NCBI RefSeq assembly: GCF_027943255.1 | Contig: NC_072895.1 | Coordinates: 25,208,001-25,272,000, forward strand | From: Anastrepha obliqua | Taxonomy: Eukaryota > Arthropoda > Insecta > Diptera > Tephritidae | DNA length: 64,000 nt | Reading direction: 5' to 3' | Shown: piece by piece, positions 1-10,675 of the stretch | Numbering within the stretch: the stretch's first letter is position 1 | Layout: every line of letters begins with the position of its first letter | Notes under the pieces: generated by a model | Told to the model about the DNA's origin: nothing | The model's input: the letters and a program-made list of their open reading frames with translations, nothing else | The model's database searches: none | Translations under genes and position numbers: made by a program

Positions 1-488
1 TCCTTCAGAGCGGGACTAAATCGCCAATTGTTACGCAAATAGTTGAATAATCTTCCATCTGTGCATACAGATTTTACCAGCACAGGATTTTGAAGCGAAA
101 CGTTTGATGTATAACTTTCGTTTAGCGGTGGGAAACCGACAATTAAGTCAGCCTTGAAGCCGTCATTGCGCTTACTGTGTACGAGTGATTTTTTCACGTA
201 TGGCACAAACTTATAATAGTTCGATACGTCGGCGACCACATCATACATTTCTTGCATCGAGTATCTGCAAATTTGCGAAACGCCAACTTAAGTGAGTAAT
301 AGCGGATGCAATACACATTTGCACGCCTACCCAATTAACTCCTTTTTGGCATATTCCCGATTCTTGTTTGTAAGATCACTAAAAGTGAAGAAGTCTCGTT
401 GAGGACAGTTCACGTTTCTGCCGGCAGCTGTGCTATAAAGAGAAGTAAACAAACTTGAAAAAATTAAGTTGCGAATTGCGATTTCCAT
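1..488 (-). CDS. Coq10: Coq10, coenzyme Q-binding protein (5' part, two exons)
   Basis: Coq10 is a START/polyketide-cyclase-like protein of the inner mitochondrial membrane that binds coenzyme Q and supports respiratory electron transfer. Two exons are visible: 488-331 and 264-1, separated by a 66-bp intron (donor GTAGGC at 330-325, acceptor TTTGCAG ending at 265). Splicing gives a phase-2 junction that rebuilds a Gly codon inside the family-typical stretch [15 protein letters not shown], followed by [37 protein letters not shown] and WRFSP, all hallmark Coq10 blocks in order. About 140 residues are present; the C-terminal part of the START-like fold lies beyond base 1. The start [10 protein letters not shown] at 488 gives a Ser/Thr/Arg-containing N-terminus compatible with a mitochondrial presequence; in-frame Met codons further upstream are possible. 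No stop or frameshift was seen, so it looks functional. Confidence 0.9.
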
Positions 489-880
489 ATCGAGTTCATG
501 TAGACACATTCGAACTGGTACGATATGCTTTGGTAGGGGGGTTATATAATTTTCATTGAAATTAGATTTTTGTATGAAATAAGTAATACTTACAATTGTG
601 TGTAGGTGCAACCGATAAGTTGCCTATTTGCCAGCAACAATTTTGCGTTCTTGAACATTATGCCACACGAATTATTTTTTTTTTTTTTTTTTTTTGTGCT
701 TTGAAACGAATTGTTATTTAAAATTTTTATTTTCGTGTTTTCCGTATTCAAATCAAGTTACAACTGATTCAATTTTTTTCAAATGAGGTTATGATGTCAC
801 TGAAGGAAATATTTCTGCCGGTTTCACAGTAGTTTCTGTGAAGTGAATTTTAAAGCGTGTATATGTAAAATATCTTTAAC
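489..880. other. Coq10 upstream region, no gene
   Basis: This interval lies upstream of the chosen Coq10 start and should hold its 5' UTR and promoter, but no TATA or initiator stands out. A T-run of about 22 bases sits at 674-695. No other coding signal was seen. Confidence 0.4.
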
Positions 881-889
881 TCAAGAACG

Positions 890-1555
890 GGCTCACCTAT
901 CCAAACCAAATTCTTAGGCTTTGTTTGCACTATTCAGAAGATGGTTTGTGTTTTAAAATTTTAAGAATCGGATACCAGGGTCTCGAGAAATAGGCCAAAA
1001 CGTGAACCCGGGTAACCCTAGGATGTGTTTGTACAATATGGGTAGCAAATGGAAGCGGTTGATGATTTCATTAGTATAGAGTATTTTCGATTCCGCTCCG
1101 TGACTAGGGTCCCGAGATAGAGACCAACACGTGGACCCTAGAATGTGTTTGTACAATATGGATATCAATTGGAAGCTGTTGGTGAATGCTTTAGTACAGA
1201 GTATTTCTCATGCCGCTCCGTGACTGGGGTCTCCAGATATAGGTCAAAACGTGGGCCCGGGTAACCCTCGGATGTGTATATACAATATGGGTATCAATTG
1301 GAAGCTGTTGGTGAATGCTTTAGTACAGAGTATTTCTCATGCCGCTCCGTGACTGGGGTCTCGAGATATAGGTCAAAACGTGGGCCCGGGTAACCTTTGG
1401 TTGTGGATGTGCAATATGGGCATCAAATGGAAGCTGTCGATAAGTGCTTTAACGTGGGGTAATTTTCATACCTATTGATGACTAGGGTCTCGAAATATAT
1501 GCCAAAACGTGGACCCACCGTGTCTTTGCCCAGCGAAGCGGGTCGGGTTTGCTAG
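890..1555 (+). mobile_element. Helitron-type element, 3' part with minisatellite
   Basis: The sequence carries four to five copies of a 120-130 bp unit (landmarks CCGCTCCGTGAC at 1093, 1213, 1342 and a diverged copy near 1471) and ends in a GC hairpin CCCAGCGAAGCGGG followed by GGGTTTGCTAG, with T as the next base. CTAG at 1552-1555 after a short hairpin is the canonical Helitron 3' end, produced by rolling-circle transposases that act on it in trans. The expected 5' end (TCTATACTAATATTATAAAG, seen elsewhere in the window) is missing here, so this copy is 5'-truncated or rearranged. It has no coding capacity and is non-autonomous. Confidence 0.75.
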
Positions 1556-2100
1556 TCTATATATATAAATGTGAAAATCAGGAAAAATGAAGATTGCTTT
1601 TAAATTTCAAATCAACGCGTTTATTCATATTCAATCGTCTTTTTTCCTGATAATCCATGAATTTTTCGTTTCAATTTATTTGTTTTATTAAGCATTGGAG
1701 CTTTTTTAACCATTATCCATATATATTTTAAAAAAAAAAAAACGAAAAAAATTTTTTTTTCCACGAACACATAATTTCATTCGGATTTCACATTAAATTC
1801 TCAAATTTCGTAAGAAATTACTCACTGTTCCAAAATCCACTCCAAAAAAATTCACAAACAATTTTTACATGTTGCACTTACGTTTTTTCCTTATGGCATC
1901 CAAACCAGAAAGAAATATTGACACATTGTAACTCACACTGTCACACACAGTTCAGTTCCACCCCAAGCGTTAAAAAAGTAAGCGACATTATGGCTGGTTC
2001 AAAAGAACGCTGTAGCCGTTGCCAGTGCTCCGAATTACAACCAAACTTTACGAAACCCATTTTCAATACTTACTTAACAATGTGCGTAAGTTTGGTTTAA
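1556..2100. other. Spacer between two inverted Helitron copies
   Basis: AT-rich sequence with A and T runs near 1730-1760. Short open frames overlap on the plus strand near 1918-2213 but have no family motif and run into the Helitron repeats. I see no gene. Confidence 0.4.
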
Positions 2101-2104
2101 TTCG

Positions 2105-2673
2105 GTGCAAAGACACGGCGGGTCCATGTTTTGGCATATATTTCCAGACCCTAGTCATCAATAGGTATGAAAATTACCCCGTATTAAAGCACTTATCAAC
2201 AGCTTTCATTTGATACCCATATTGCACATCCACAACCAAAGGTTACCCGGGCCCACGTTTTGACCTATATCTCGAGACCCCAGTCACGGAGCGGCATGAG
2301 AAATACTCTGTACTAAAGCATTCACCAACAGCTTCCATTTGATGCCCATATTGTACAAACACATTCTAGGGTCCACGTTTTGGTCTCTATCTCGAGACCC
2401 TAGTCACGGAGCGGCATGAAAAATACTCTGGACTAAAGCATTCACCAGCAGCTTCCATTTGATACCCATATTGTACATACACATCCGAAGGTTACCCGGG
2501 TCCACGTTTTGACCTATATCTCGAGCCCTATTTCCAAAATAAAATATAATCCATGTTACTCGTGGATGATGTAGCTTTCGAATGGTGAAAGAATTTTTAA
2601 AATCGGTCCAGTAGTTTTTGAGCCTATTCATTACAAACAAACAAAGTTTTCCTCTTTATAATATTAGTATAGA
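2105..2673 (-). mobile_element. Helitron-type element, 5' end and minisatellite
   Basis: Read on the minus strand, the element starts at 2673 with TCTATACTAATATTATAAAG preceded by A, the Helitron 5' end with its A|T insertion context. It then runs through GAGGAAAAC, TTTGTTTG and two to three copies of the same 120-126 bp minisatellite found at 953-1500 (CAGTCACGGAGCGGCAT at about 2281 and 2401 on the plus strand). The 3' hairpin and CTAG are not recognisable: similarity stops after CCGTGTCTTTGC near 2115. It is non-coding and non-autonomous, and its orientation is opposite to the copy ending at 1555. Confidence 0.75.
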
Positions 2674-2876
2674 TTACGTCCTGATCTTTCGCCGGCGTTG
2701 AAGTGCTGGTGGGGTGCACGCTTCAGCTACTAAGTGAAACTTGGTCCTTTGACTACATACAGTTTATAACCTAAATGCTCCCTACGCTATCTGTAGAAAA
2801 TGATTCTCTGCAACTACCGCGTGATACGAGCAAGCCTTCTGAATGTGGCTTACAAGGCCGTATCGACGATATACTA
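2674..2876. other. Short spacer, no gene
   Basis: Unique-looking sequence between the Helitron 5' end and the mariner left end. Nothing recognisable. Confidence 0.35.
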
Positions 2877-4130
2877 CTGTGGGCAAAAAGTAAAGTGAAT
2901 TTATTTGTTAAGCTTCGCGGGATTAAAATTTCGCTCTAGTTATTTTTTTCATGAGTTGGCAGCACTGTTAATAACATCTGAGCCAACTTTCATGTGAATG
3001 TCAATATTAGTAATATATTTACGCTTGTGTTTACCAAACGACCAAGAGTGCATTTTTCGATTTTTACAATGTCTGATTTGATTGAGCAGAGAAGTGCCAT
3101 CAAATTTTGTTTGCGGAATGAAATTTCGGCTACGGAAACGTTTAGCATGTTGCGGAAGGCATTTGGTGATTCGACCATGTCGCAGAAAAATGTTTATAAG
3201 TGGTACAAAGACTTCAAAGAGGGTCGAAAACGTGTTGATGACTTGGAGCGCTCCGGACGACCATCGACGTCAACAGATGACCAACACGTCAATAAAATGA
3301 AGGAGTTAGTGCTCAAAAATCGTCGATTGACTGTTAAAGACCTTACTGATATGATCGGAATATCAGAAGGATCTGTGAAAACCGTTTTGAAAGATCATTT
3401 GGGCCTACGAAAAGTCAAATCTCGTTTAGTACCGAAAACTCTCAATTTCTTGGGAAAAAGTAGACGCGTTGATGTGTGTGAAACAATGCTTTCAGACTAT
3501 CAGGACGCTCAAATGCATCATTACGGGAGATGAGACTTGGATTTATGCTTACGACCCTGAAACAACCGATCAATCAAGCGAATATCGTGCTAAAAGCGAG
3601 GCCAGACCGAAAAGAGCAGGTCAAAGTCGTTCAAAAATAAAGGTCATGATGACAGTTTTTTTTCGGTTTTCGTGGTGTGGTGCACTATGAATTCCTTCCA
3701 CCTGGCCAAACTGGTAATAAGGAATATTATTTGAGCGTTATGCGTCGTTTACGTTAAGCAATTCGTCTAAAAAGAACAGAATTATGGGCCAACAACTCTT
3801 GGTTTTTGCATCACGATAATGCACCGTCTCACACTGCACTCGTGCTTCGTGACCATTTCGCCAAAAATTCCACGCATATCGTTCCGCAACCACCGTATTG
3901 GCCTGATTTGGCTCCGTGTGACTTCTGGCTATTCCCAAAACCCGGGGAACGCGTTTCGAGTCGGTTGGACAAGAACTTGGACAAACCAACCCATATGCAC
4001 CATCTTTTCTTCGATTTTAGAGCCACTTTTGAAATATTATGTGTAAGGTTTCTGCCTAAACGATGTCTTAATTTGGAATCCACGCTAGACATATGCGGCT
4101 ATACAGAATGACGAGAAACACAATTTTAAC
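2877..4130 (+). pseudogene. mariner (DD34D) transposase, frameshifted
   Basis: The left end TGTGGGCAAAAAGTAAAG (2879) looks like a mariner TIR; the matching right TIR was not found. The transposase starts at ATG 3069 (MSDLIEQRS). The paired helix-turn-helix region is open to 3533 and includes KWYKDFKEGRK, RSGRPST, KNRRLTVKDL and ISEGSVKTVL. The catalytic core continues in other frames: GDETWIYAYDPET near 3527 (first Asp), FLHHDNAPSH near 3807 (second Asp) and PDLAPCDFWLFP near 3907 (third Asp). I count 34 residues between the second and third Asp. At least two frameshifts separate these blocks and the C-terminus degenerates after about 3950. The catalytic residues are all still spelled, so decay is mainly by indels. 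Confidence 0.85.
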
Positions 4131-4289
4131 TTTATTCAAGTAAGGAAGACTTCTTGCCTTTTGGAAACCCAACGAGCTTTTAGATAAGATTAGATAGACT
4201 GTATTTTATGCGACTTCGTCAATCTGATGTTGGAAAGCAGAATAGGAACCCCCAATTAGAGCCATGAAGCAAAATGCGGTAAGAACTCG

Positions 4290-4670
4290 ATTCTAGTGGC
4301 GTACGCAGGTGATATTTGCATCATTGATCTAAATATCAGCGCCTCAACGTGGCTTGAAGAACACAAAAGGAGTCTTGGCGCTTTGGGATGCATGCCACTG
4401 TTGGCAGCTAAATCAGGTTCTGGCTTTCAGTATGGCTTTCTCCAAATCAGCCAATTGATCTACTTCCTTAAAATTGCCGAATGCAGCTAGTGTTTTTCAG
4501 GCAGAAGTCTTTGCAGGCATACAAAATGTTTAAAGAACGTGGGAGCGAGGGAGATATTAACATTTCTTCCGATAGTAAAACCACGATCAAGGCTCTGACG
4601 ATCGAAACTAGTCAACTATTGTAAAAAGGAGATCAAATTTGTCGAGTTTGTATCTTTTCACGTTGGCGAT
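4290..4670 (+). pseudogene. LINE RNase H remnant
   Basis: Broken reading frames resemble the RNase H region of a non-LTR retrotransposon ORF2: AASVFQAEVFAGIQNV near 4487, then in another frame GDINISSDSKTTIKAL near 4550, matching the family pattern in which Asp precedes S-(Q/K)-x-x-I-x-A-L. The same sequence recurs on the minus strand near 55500 (INNFSDSQTAIKAL), so both come from one LINE family. The copy is short and carries stops and frame changes. Confidence 0.6.
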
Positions 4671-4724
4671 GGTGAATAATGCAGGCGATGGAACAATGAG
4701 CTGTATAAGCTTTACGACGACATA

Positions 4725-4992
4725 GACATAGCGCAGCTAATAAAGATCCAGTGGTTACGTTGGCTGGGTTATGTCGTCCGAATGTATAAAACCCCCAGCT
4801 CTGAAAGCATTCGATGCGGTACCTGCTGGTTGTAGCAGAGGAAGAGGAAGACGTCCTCAGGTGGAGAAGGACTTGACTTCACTTGGTGTGTCCAACTGGC
4901 GCCGGTTAGCACGAGAAAGAAACGACTGGCTTTGATAAATTGGTCCAAAATCGCCTAAGTGGTTATCGCGGCAATTAAGAAGAGGAAGAAAA
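4725..4992 (+). mobile_element. LINE 3' end with (AAG)-rich tail
   Basis: Translation gives IKIQWLRWLGYVVRM, the conserved C-terminal block of LINE ORF2 proteins of the RTE-like kind (R-L-R-W-x-G-H-V-x-R-M), followed by GRGRRRPQVEKDL-like sequence and LGVSNWRRLARERNDWL with stops. The element ends in GCGGCAATTAAGAAGAGGAAG, an AAG-type tail. Closely similar 3' ends occur at 10915-11225, so this is a dispersed family. It is a 5'-truncated dead copy. Confidence 0.65.
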
Positions 4993-5025
4993 CGCGGCCA
5001 AACACCTACCAAACGAGTACGAGCC

Positions 5026-5085
5026 AATTATTATTATTTTATTTATTATTATTATATTTATTATTATTATATTTATTATTATTAA
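5026..5085. repeat. (TTA)n microsatellite
   Basis: About 60 bases of interrupted TTA/TTAT repeats at the junction between two LINE remnants. Confidence 0.9.
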
Positions 5086-5223
5086 TCGTGGAACACCAAG
5101 AAGATGGGCAGACGATGTTGATGCAGATTTACGCCTTGTAACTGCTAGGAGAAGCAACGCAATGAACAACCGAGTCGTATGGAGCGCGCTTGTGAAGGAA
5201 GCACTGGCTCACAACGAGCTGTA
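5086..5223 (+). pseudogene. LINE ORF2 C-terminus
   Basis: An open frame reads RGTPRRWADDVDADL, TARRSNAMNNRVVW and LVKEALAHNEL before a stop at 5221-5223. It matches the last block of RTE-like LINE ORF2 (RGRP-x-x-R-W-x-D-D-V-E-x-D-L ... R-x-x-W). Only the extreme C-terminus is present, immediately after the TTA microsatellite. Confidence 0.6.
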
Positions 5224-5348
5224 AGTGCTACGATGATGAATCACCGCCCGTGTGCCGGAAGAATATTACAAACAGAAAAACTTAAACATCGAGAAAAGCG
5301 ACTTTGAAGTTTATCACAATTTTTGCAATTTGGCTGAAAATATATGTA

Positions 5349-6258
5349 CTTCTGCTCAAATATGAACGAGACTTTATCAATAAAACGGTCCGCGGATGAC
5401 ATATGGCAAAAATAAATTTTTTGTTTTTTGGTAGGACTGTTATAAGCTTACATGGCAAATTTCAGCGTGATATATCACATAGTTTGGTTTCTGTGCTACT
5501 GTAAACAAGTTAAGCTCGAGTGTGTTTTCGAATTTAACGATGGAAATTCAAGTTGAACAAAGAATTTGTTTGAAATTTTGTTATTCCAAGACGCCTTAAA
5601 AATGTGGCAGACAACCTATGGGGACTCTGCTCTATCACGTACACGTGTTTTCCAGTGGTACAAATCGTTCAAAGAGGGCCGTACATCGGTTGAAAACTTG
5701 CCTCATGAACGTCGTCCAGCAACATCAGTAAACGACGAAAACATCGGAAAAGTAAAGGAAATTGTGCTTGAAAATCGCAAAATCGGTTAACGCTGAATAT
5801 TATTTAGACGTTTTAAAGCGTTTGCGCGAGAACATTCGCCTTAAAAGGAAGGAATTGTGGGACAACAAGTCATGGTTCTTGCATCACGATAATGCACCAG
5901 CTCACACATCACGTCTTGTTCGCGATTATTTGAACAAAAATAATGTTAATATCGTTCCGCAAGCAATGTATTCGCCTGATATGGCTCCATGTGACTTTTT
6001 CCTGTTTCCCAAGCTCAAGTTGCCGCTCCGTGGAAAACATTTTGAGACAATTGAAGTCATAAAAGAGAATTCGAAGAAGGAACTGAAATCCATACCGAAA
6101 TCGGCCTTCCAGAAATGCTATGATGATTGGAAAAAACGTTGGCATACATATGTGTATCGAGTCCAATGGTGATTACTTTGAAGGAGATAAAATAAAAATT
6201 GGACAATAATTAACCGTTTGTGTTTTATTAAATCAGTCTCGTTCATATTTGAGCAGAA
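5349..6258 (+). mobile_element. mariner (DD34D), internally deleted, both TIRs
   Basis: Terminal inverted repeats TTCTGCTCAAATATGAACGA (left from 5350, right ending 6258) are flanked by TA. The element is only about 910 bp, against about 1.3 kb for a full mariner. The transposase begins MEIQVEQRICLKF at 5540, frameshifts, and keeps the first HTH block (RTRVFQWYKSFKEGRT). An internal deletion then joins VLENRK to VNAEYYLDVLKR near 5785, removing the second HTH and the first catalytic Asp (the GDETW block). The remaining half is open: FLHHDNAPAH and SPDMAPCDFFLFPK hold Asp 2 and 3, 34 residues apart, and a last frameshift precedes the C-terminal GDYFEGDKI. It cannot make active transposase but keeps ends that could be mobilised in trans. 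Confidence 0.9.
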
Positions 6259-6915
6259 TATTTCTACTCTTAGCATAGTCGCCCTCCATTTTTCACACAG
6301 CATAAAATGAAAGCTGGTGGTCATTTCATCGTACTTATTTACCTCTTTTATTTTTTATTACACACTCTTGCAGCAAATGAGTGATAGATGGATAAATTCT
6401 TATAAACAAATTCTTACGATATCGATTTTTTATACATATTTCAGGGTAGTTTTATATTGATTGTTTCGATGAAAGAGAATCATAAAATGGCTTGAGTCAT
6501 AATCGATTTTATTTCACTGAACTAAAAAACAGCGCCGCTGCCGGGATGAAAGCGGCGTGTTTTCGCAGAACTGGTTACCAATGTCGATGACAATAATACT
6601 CGTATATATGTATGTACATACATATAAAATACGCTTATGTACATACACATACATATACGCATACGCATGTGAAATATCAGACTGTATATTTAGCAATTCG
6701 ATGCTTTGGATATCGATTGTTTAGATCAGAAAAGACGCTGTCAATCAACGGTACAATAAATGGAAATTGATGGTGTTAGAAGAGAAGCAAGCGAAGTGGG
6801 AGATACATACATATGTATGTATGTATGTATGTAAGTACAATAAAATAAAACATCGCGCAACGAATCTTAATGAATAGAACAGATTTTTCGTCAGACGTTT
6901 CTAGGCAATAGTTTA
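6259..6915. other. Intergenic with TATG/CATA microsatellites
   Basis: No gene is seen. Short (TATG)n/(CATA)n tracts lie at about 6600-6665 and 6805-6835, which also create spurious Tyr/Val-rich open frames. Confidence 0.5.
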
Positions 6916-6917
6916 TA

Positions 6918-7140
6918 CAGTGGTTCAAACGTCTAATCGTACATGCAGAGGGCTCATCTTAAATATTAGTTTTGAAAGAGAAAATTTGTTTAATTTAAAA
7001 TAATATACACTGATTTTATTTAATAATAACTTAATTTATTTCGTCATATACAAAAGTTTTAAGTTTTCACAACATTTTCTTAAAAAAAAACAAAAACAAA
7101 CAAAACAAAAGAAATTCATGTCCAAACGAATAATCGTACA
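6918..7140 (+). repeat. Left TIR of the Tc1-type element
   Basis: Long terminal inverted repeat holding two copies of a CAAACG(N)xTAATCGTAC motif, one at each end, with an A/T-rich core between. It pairs with 8378-8601. Confidence 0.9.
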
Positions 7141-7269
7141 TAAGTAGACGTCGACTGGATACAGTTAGCCTATAAGCATTTTTTTCAAATTGTGTTTTGC
7201 ACTGGACTATAAATAAATTCTTATTTAGTTATCCAGATTGCTTTAAGTGATAAACTTAATCGGTACGTA

Positions 7270-8338
7270 ATGGCACCTTCAGAAAAACAGACAACGGTAG
7301 AAGAACGAAAATTAATAATTAAATTGCACGAATCCGGAAAAACTTTTAGAGAAATCGCAGTTTTAGTAAATAGAGCTCATTCTACCGTGCAATATATCAT
7401 TAAAAGATATAAAAATGACCTCTCTATTGTAAATTAAAGGTGTGTTGGCCAAGGCAAGAAGCGCGATGAACGTTTGATTTTAAGGGAAGTGAAAAAAATG
7501 CTTTTGTAACAGCAGTAGAAATTAACAGAACATTAAAAAAAGACTGATAAGATAGTTTGTGATGAGACAATCCGAAATGTTTTGAAAAGAAACAATTATC
7601 ATGGCAAAATAGCACGAAAAAAGCCATACATAAGTCCTAAAAACAAAAAAGCTCGCATGAAATTTGCTACAGACTATATTACAAAAGATATTAACTTCTG
7701 GAAAACGGTAAAAACAAAATAAAATTTAAATTATTGGCACTAAATTTCTTTTTTGACAGGTATTATTCACAGACGAAAGTAAATTTAATTTAAAAGGGTC
7801 CGATAGGAAGTGCTACGTATGGCGAAAACCCAATGCAGAATTTGATTGTAAAAATACAAAGCCTACTGTCAAACACGGTGGTGGATCAGTGATGGTGTGG
7901 GGGTGTATTTCGAGTTGAGGTGTTGGAAATATTGAATTTATTGAAGGCAATATGGATAAATACAAGTATTTAGATATTTTAAAAAATAATGTGAAGCAAA
8001 TTGCCGAGCGTTTGGGGATAATAGACAATTTTGCTTTCTACCAGGACAACGATCCGAAACATACGTCAATGGTTGCGAGGATGTGGCTTATTTATAATTG
8101 TCCAAAACTACTCCAAACCCCCGCACAATCACCTGATCCTAACATAATTGAACATGTATGGGAGGAATTGTCTTAAAGATTAAAGGACAAAGCCTTTCGA
8201 AATGTTAATGAGTTGAAAGAAACTCTACGGACTGAGTGGTATAATATTTCACCAGAAGTATGTAAAAACTTAGTAGAATCGATGCCAAAACGTTTGAGTG
8301 CTGTGCTTAAAGCGAAAGGACTCTCTACTAAGTATTAA
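7270..8338 (+). pseudogene. Tc1-type (DDE) transposase with a short intron
   Basis: The start MAPSEKQTTVEERKLI at 7270 leads into an HTH (ESGKTFREIAVLVN, STVQYIIKRYK). A stop follows at 7435, and frame changes and further stops lie in 7440-7560. A typical short intron is visible at about 7709-7760 (GTAAAAAC ... TTTTTTGACAG), after which the core reads [13 protein letters not shown] (first Asp), [24 protein letters not shown] (second Asp) and SPDPNIIEHVWEEL (Glu). The C-terminus reads LVESMPKRLSAVLKAKG ... TKY and a stop at 8336-8338. In-frame stops occur after CISS (7917) and after WEELS (8174). The DDE residues are intact but the frame is broken, so this is a recently dead copy. Confidence 0.85.
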
Positions 8339-8377
8339 TTTTAAAAATATTTAGTTTGAGAGCATAAATTCAGTATT

Positions 8378-8601
8378 GTACGATTATTCGTTTGGACATG
8401 AATTTCTTTTGTTTTGTTTGTTTTTGTTTTTTTTTTTAAGAAAATGTTGTGAAAACTTAAAACTTTTGTATATGACGAAATAAATTAAGTTAATATTAAA
8501 TAAAATCAGTGTATATTATTTTAAATTAAACAAATTTTCTCTTTTAAAACTAATATTTAAGATGAGCTCTCTGCATGTACGATTAGACGTTTGAACCACT
8601 G
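8378..8601 (-). repeat. Right TIR of the Tc1-type element
   Basis: Inverted copy of 6918-7140, differing mainly in poly-A/T length. It carries the same two internal binding-site-like repeats. Confidence 0.9.
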
Positions 8602-8603
8602 TA

Positions 8604-10675
8604 TGCCATATGTATGTTTGTATGTATGCACGTACAAATGACCAACATACCCCGTTCAATATGGTCCCCTTGTTCAATATATAATTGACAGTTCGATGAC
8701 GTTTTTGTTTGCTGTGCTGTCAAAATAACGACGCAGGCGCGCCCGGTACGATATCGAAATGCGAATGACTCTGCTGAATGTCAACACAAAAGGATATGAA
8801 TCCCAGTGCCGTTATGAGCTTTAAACGCTTACAAACGAGATCACGAACCCCATTAGTGTTGGTTTTGTAAAAATGTATGTGGAATTAATTTCATCAGCAC
8901 GAGGCGAAGGCGAGGAACTGCAATAAATTGAGAAAGAAAACAAAAAAAAAACACAACAAATTACAGCTGCGCGTGTCATTCCTTCCGGACTTCCTGCACT
9001 CTGCTGGATTCCACACAATCACACACATACACAAACATTTCCCTTATTTTCCTATCGTTTTTGAAAGTCCGTTTCAAGTGGCCGCTGTACTAAATATTTA
9101 GGTACGCAAGTAAGTATTTCGCCACCAATACTAATGAACTTCGAATTATTGAAGGTTCAGTGGCGGCTGCTCGTCCCCTAACGCTGCGAAAACTGTTGTT
9201 ACCCGTATTTGCGTTATTAACAAAATAAAAACGGAAAATGGGCGTGGCGCAGCACACGGTGACAATACAAAAGCGATCGCAAAGCACGAAAGCAACACTA
9301 AAATCTAGATAACTGTCGATAATAAAAAGTTAGGGCAACGAAATGGGTGCAGTCGCTCGCTGGCAGGTAAACAAAATCGCAGCAGTAAAGCAACAGGGCG
9401 ACAATTTCAGCCGGAGCTATTGTACGGACATATTGCAATGTAGAGGTTTTGCTTCTATGCAAAAATACAAATGTACTTATGCTCACATGTGCGTGTGTGT
9501 GTGTGTATTTATGTAAGCAGTTTAAAAAACTATAGCAATTAAAGCATATAAAAATGGAATGCGCTAAAAAGTGGTTTGGCAGCTGTTCAATCAGCTCAGC
9601 TAGTCGGCGATTGGTTAATACAGGGCAGCATACACTGAAATTGGAAAAATATTCTTAACAAACATAGTTTGCGTAAAAATAGCGTGAAAAACATCAATAA
9701 ATGTAGAAGTGCCTGCCTGTAAGCCAGAATGCTGACTTGTTATCAGTAGACTCCGAAACTGAGTGGTTTACAGGTTCAGCTTAAGAGGTTAGGAGTAGTC
9801 AGAATTTTCAAAAAAATGTATAATCTTAAAGTATAATATCTTAAAACTATTTTGTGAAAAATTGAAGTGAATTCGACAAATACTTTTCGAATTATTCAAC
9901 AATTACCAAAGGGCGCCCCCGGCGTTCGGTATGCTGAAAAAATGGATGCCGCACGCCAATGATAACACTCGAGAAAGTAGAATGATTCGATATTTTCTTC
10001 AGCCGTCAATAACTATTATAGGTATGGGCCAGGAATAGATGACACAGTGTAAGTAATTGAATAATTCGTATAACTCTACATAAATCGATAGCAAAACTGT
10101 AAATGCGTTTTCTCGAAACTGTGTTTTTTGAACTGGTGATCACTGTATCTTAAAAACCGCTTGGTAGATTTCAATAAAATTTATACTGCTTTTGAAAAAC
10201 ATAAAAAACACGTGCTCGATCGAAGGATTTTTTTTTTTAATTTCGTTTTTGTTTTAACAATTAGTTGCCGATTTTTTGTTAATTTTGAAAAAATAGCTTC
10301 GATCAGGCACAAGATTATCTATTAATAAATCTAAATTTCTCTTGCCCGATTGATTTTAGATGAATCTCCAAGGACTTGTGATGATCACCGCAAGGGACTT
10401 TTGGAGACACAAACAGCGATAACTTTTACAATTTTTTTCCCCCTAATTTTGCTAACGTCACGTCGAAACATGATGTATTATATTAATGCTGGGTTTTTAT
10501 TTTTGTAAAATAAAGCCATTGATTAGCAAAAAAAAAGAATTATTGAAAATCATCATTTTTTCGGGCCTCTGACTAACGCTAATCCCTTAAATTTAGACAA
10601 ACGCGCTTTGAGGATCTGGAGACTCAAGGGAGAGAAAGTAATATATTAAGCTCTATGTACTCATACATATACGAG
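8604..10675. other. 2-kb interval without recognisable gene
   Basis: I see no protein family match on either strand. The interval holds a GT microsatellite at about 9494-9506, several poly-A/T runs, and a stretch (10090-10600) whose style (repeated T-runs, an AACTGGTGATCACTGT-like phrase) suggests an old dispersed non-coding repeat. Confidence 0.4.
9546..9600 (+). promoter_or_regulatory. Possible TATA/initiator core promoter
   Basis: CATATAAAAATGG at 9546 is followed about 40 bases later by CAATCAGCTCAGCTAG, which resembles an arthropod initiator (TCAGT-like). TATA plus initiator spacing is a little long and no coding exon was recognised downstream, so the call is tentative. Confidence 0.2.

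Larger units (their letters stand above)
6918..8601 (+). mobile_element. Tc1-type element with ~223-bp TIRs
   Basis: The element is 1684 bp, begins CAGTGGTTCAAACG at 6918, ends with the inverted CGTTTGAACCACTG at 8601, and is flanked by TA on both sides (6916-6917, 8602-8603). The TIRs (6918-7140 and 8378-8601) match almost base for base over their length. Within each TIR the outer block CAAACGTCTAATCGTACATG recurs at the inner end as CAAACGAATAATCGTAC, the IR/DR arrangement in which two transposase-binding sites sit in each long TIR. Such long TIRs are known in Minos, Bari-like and S-like elements; the exact family is not assigned. Confidence 0.93.

Noticed and set aside
489..611. Upstream in-frame Met codons extending Coq10 by 41 residues
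   Set aside because: The extension is not conserved in character and lacks presequence features; the Met at 488 gives a more plausible mitochondrial N-terminus, though it is not proven.
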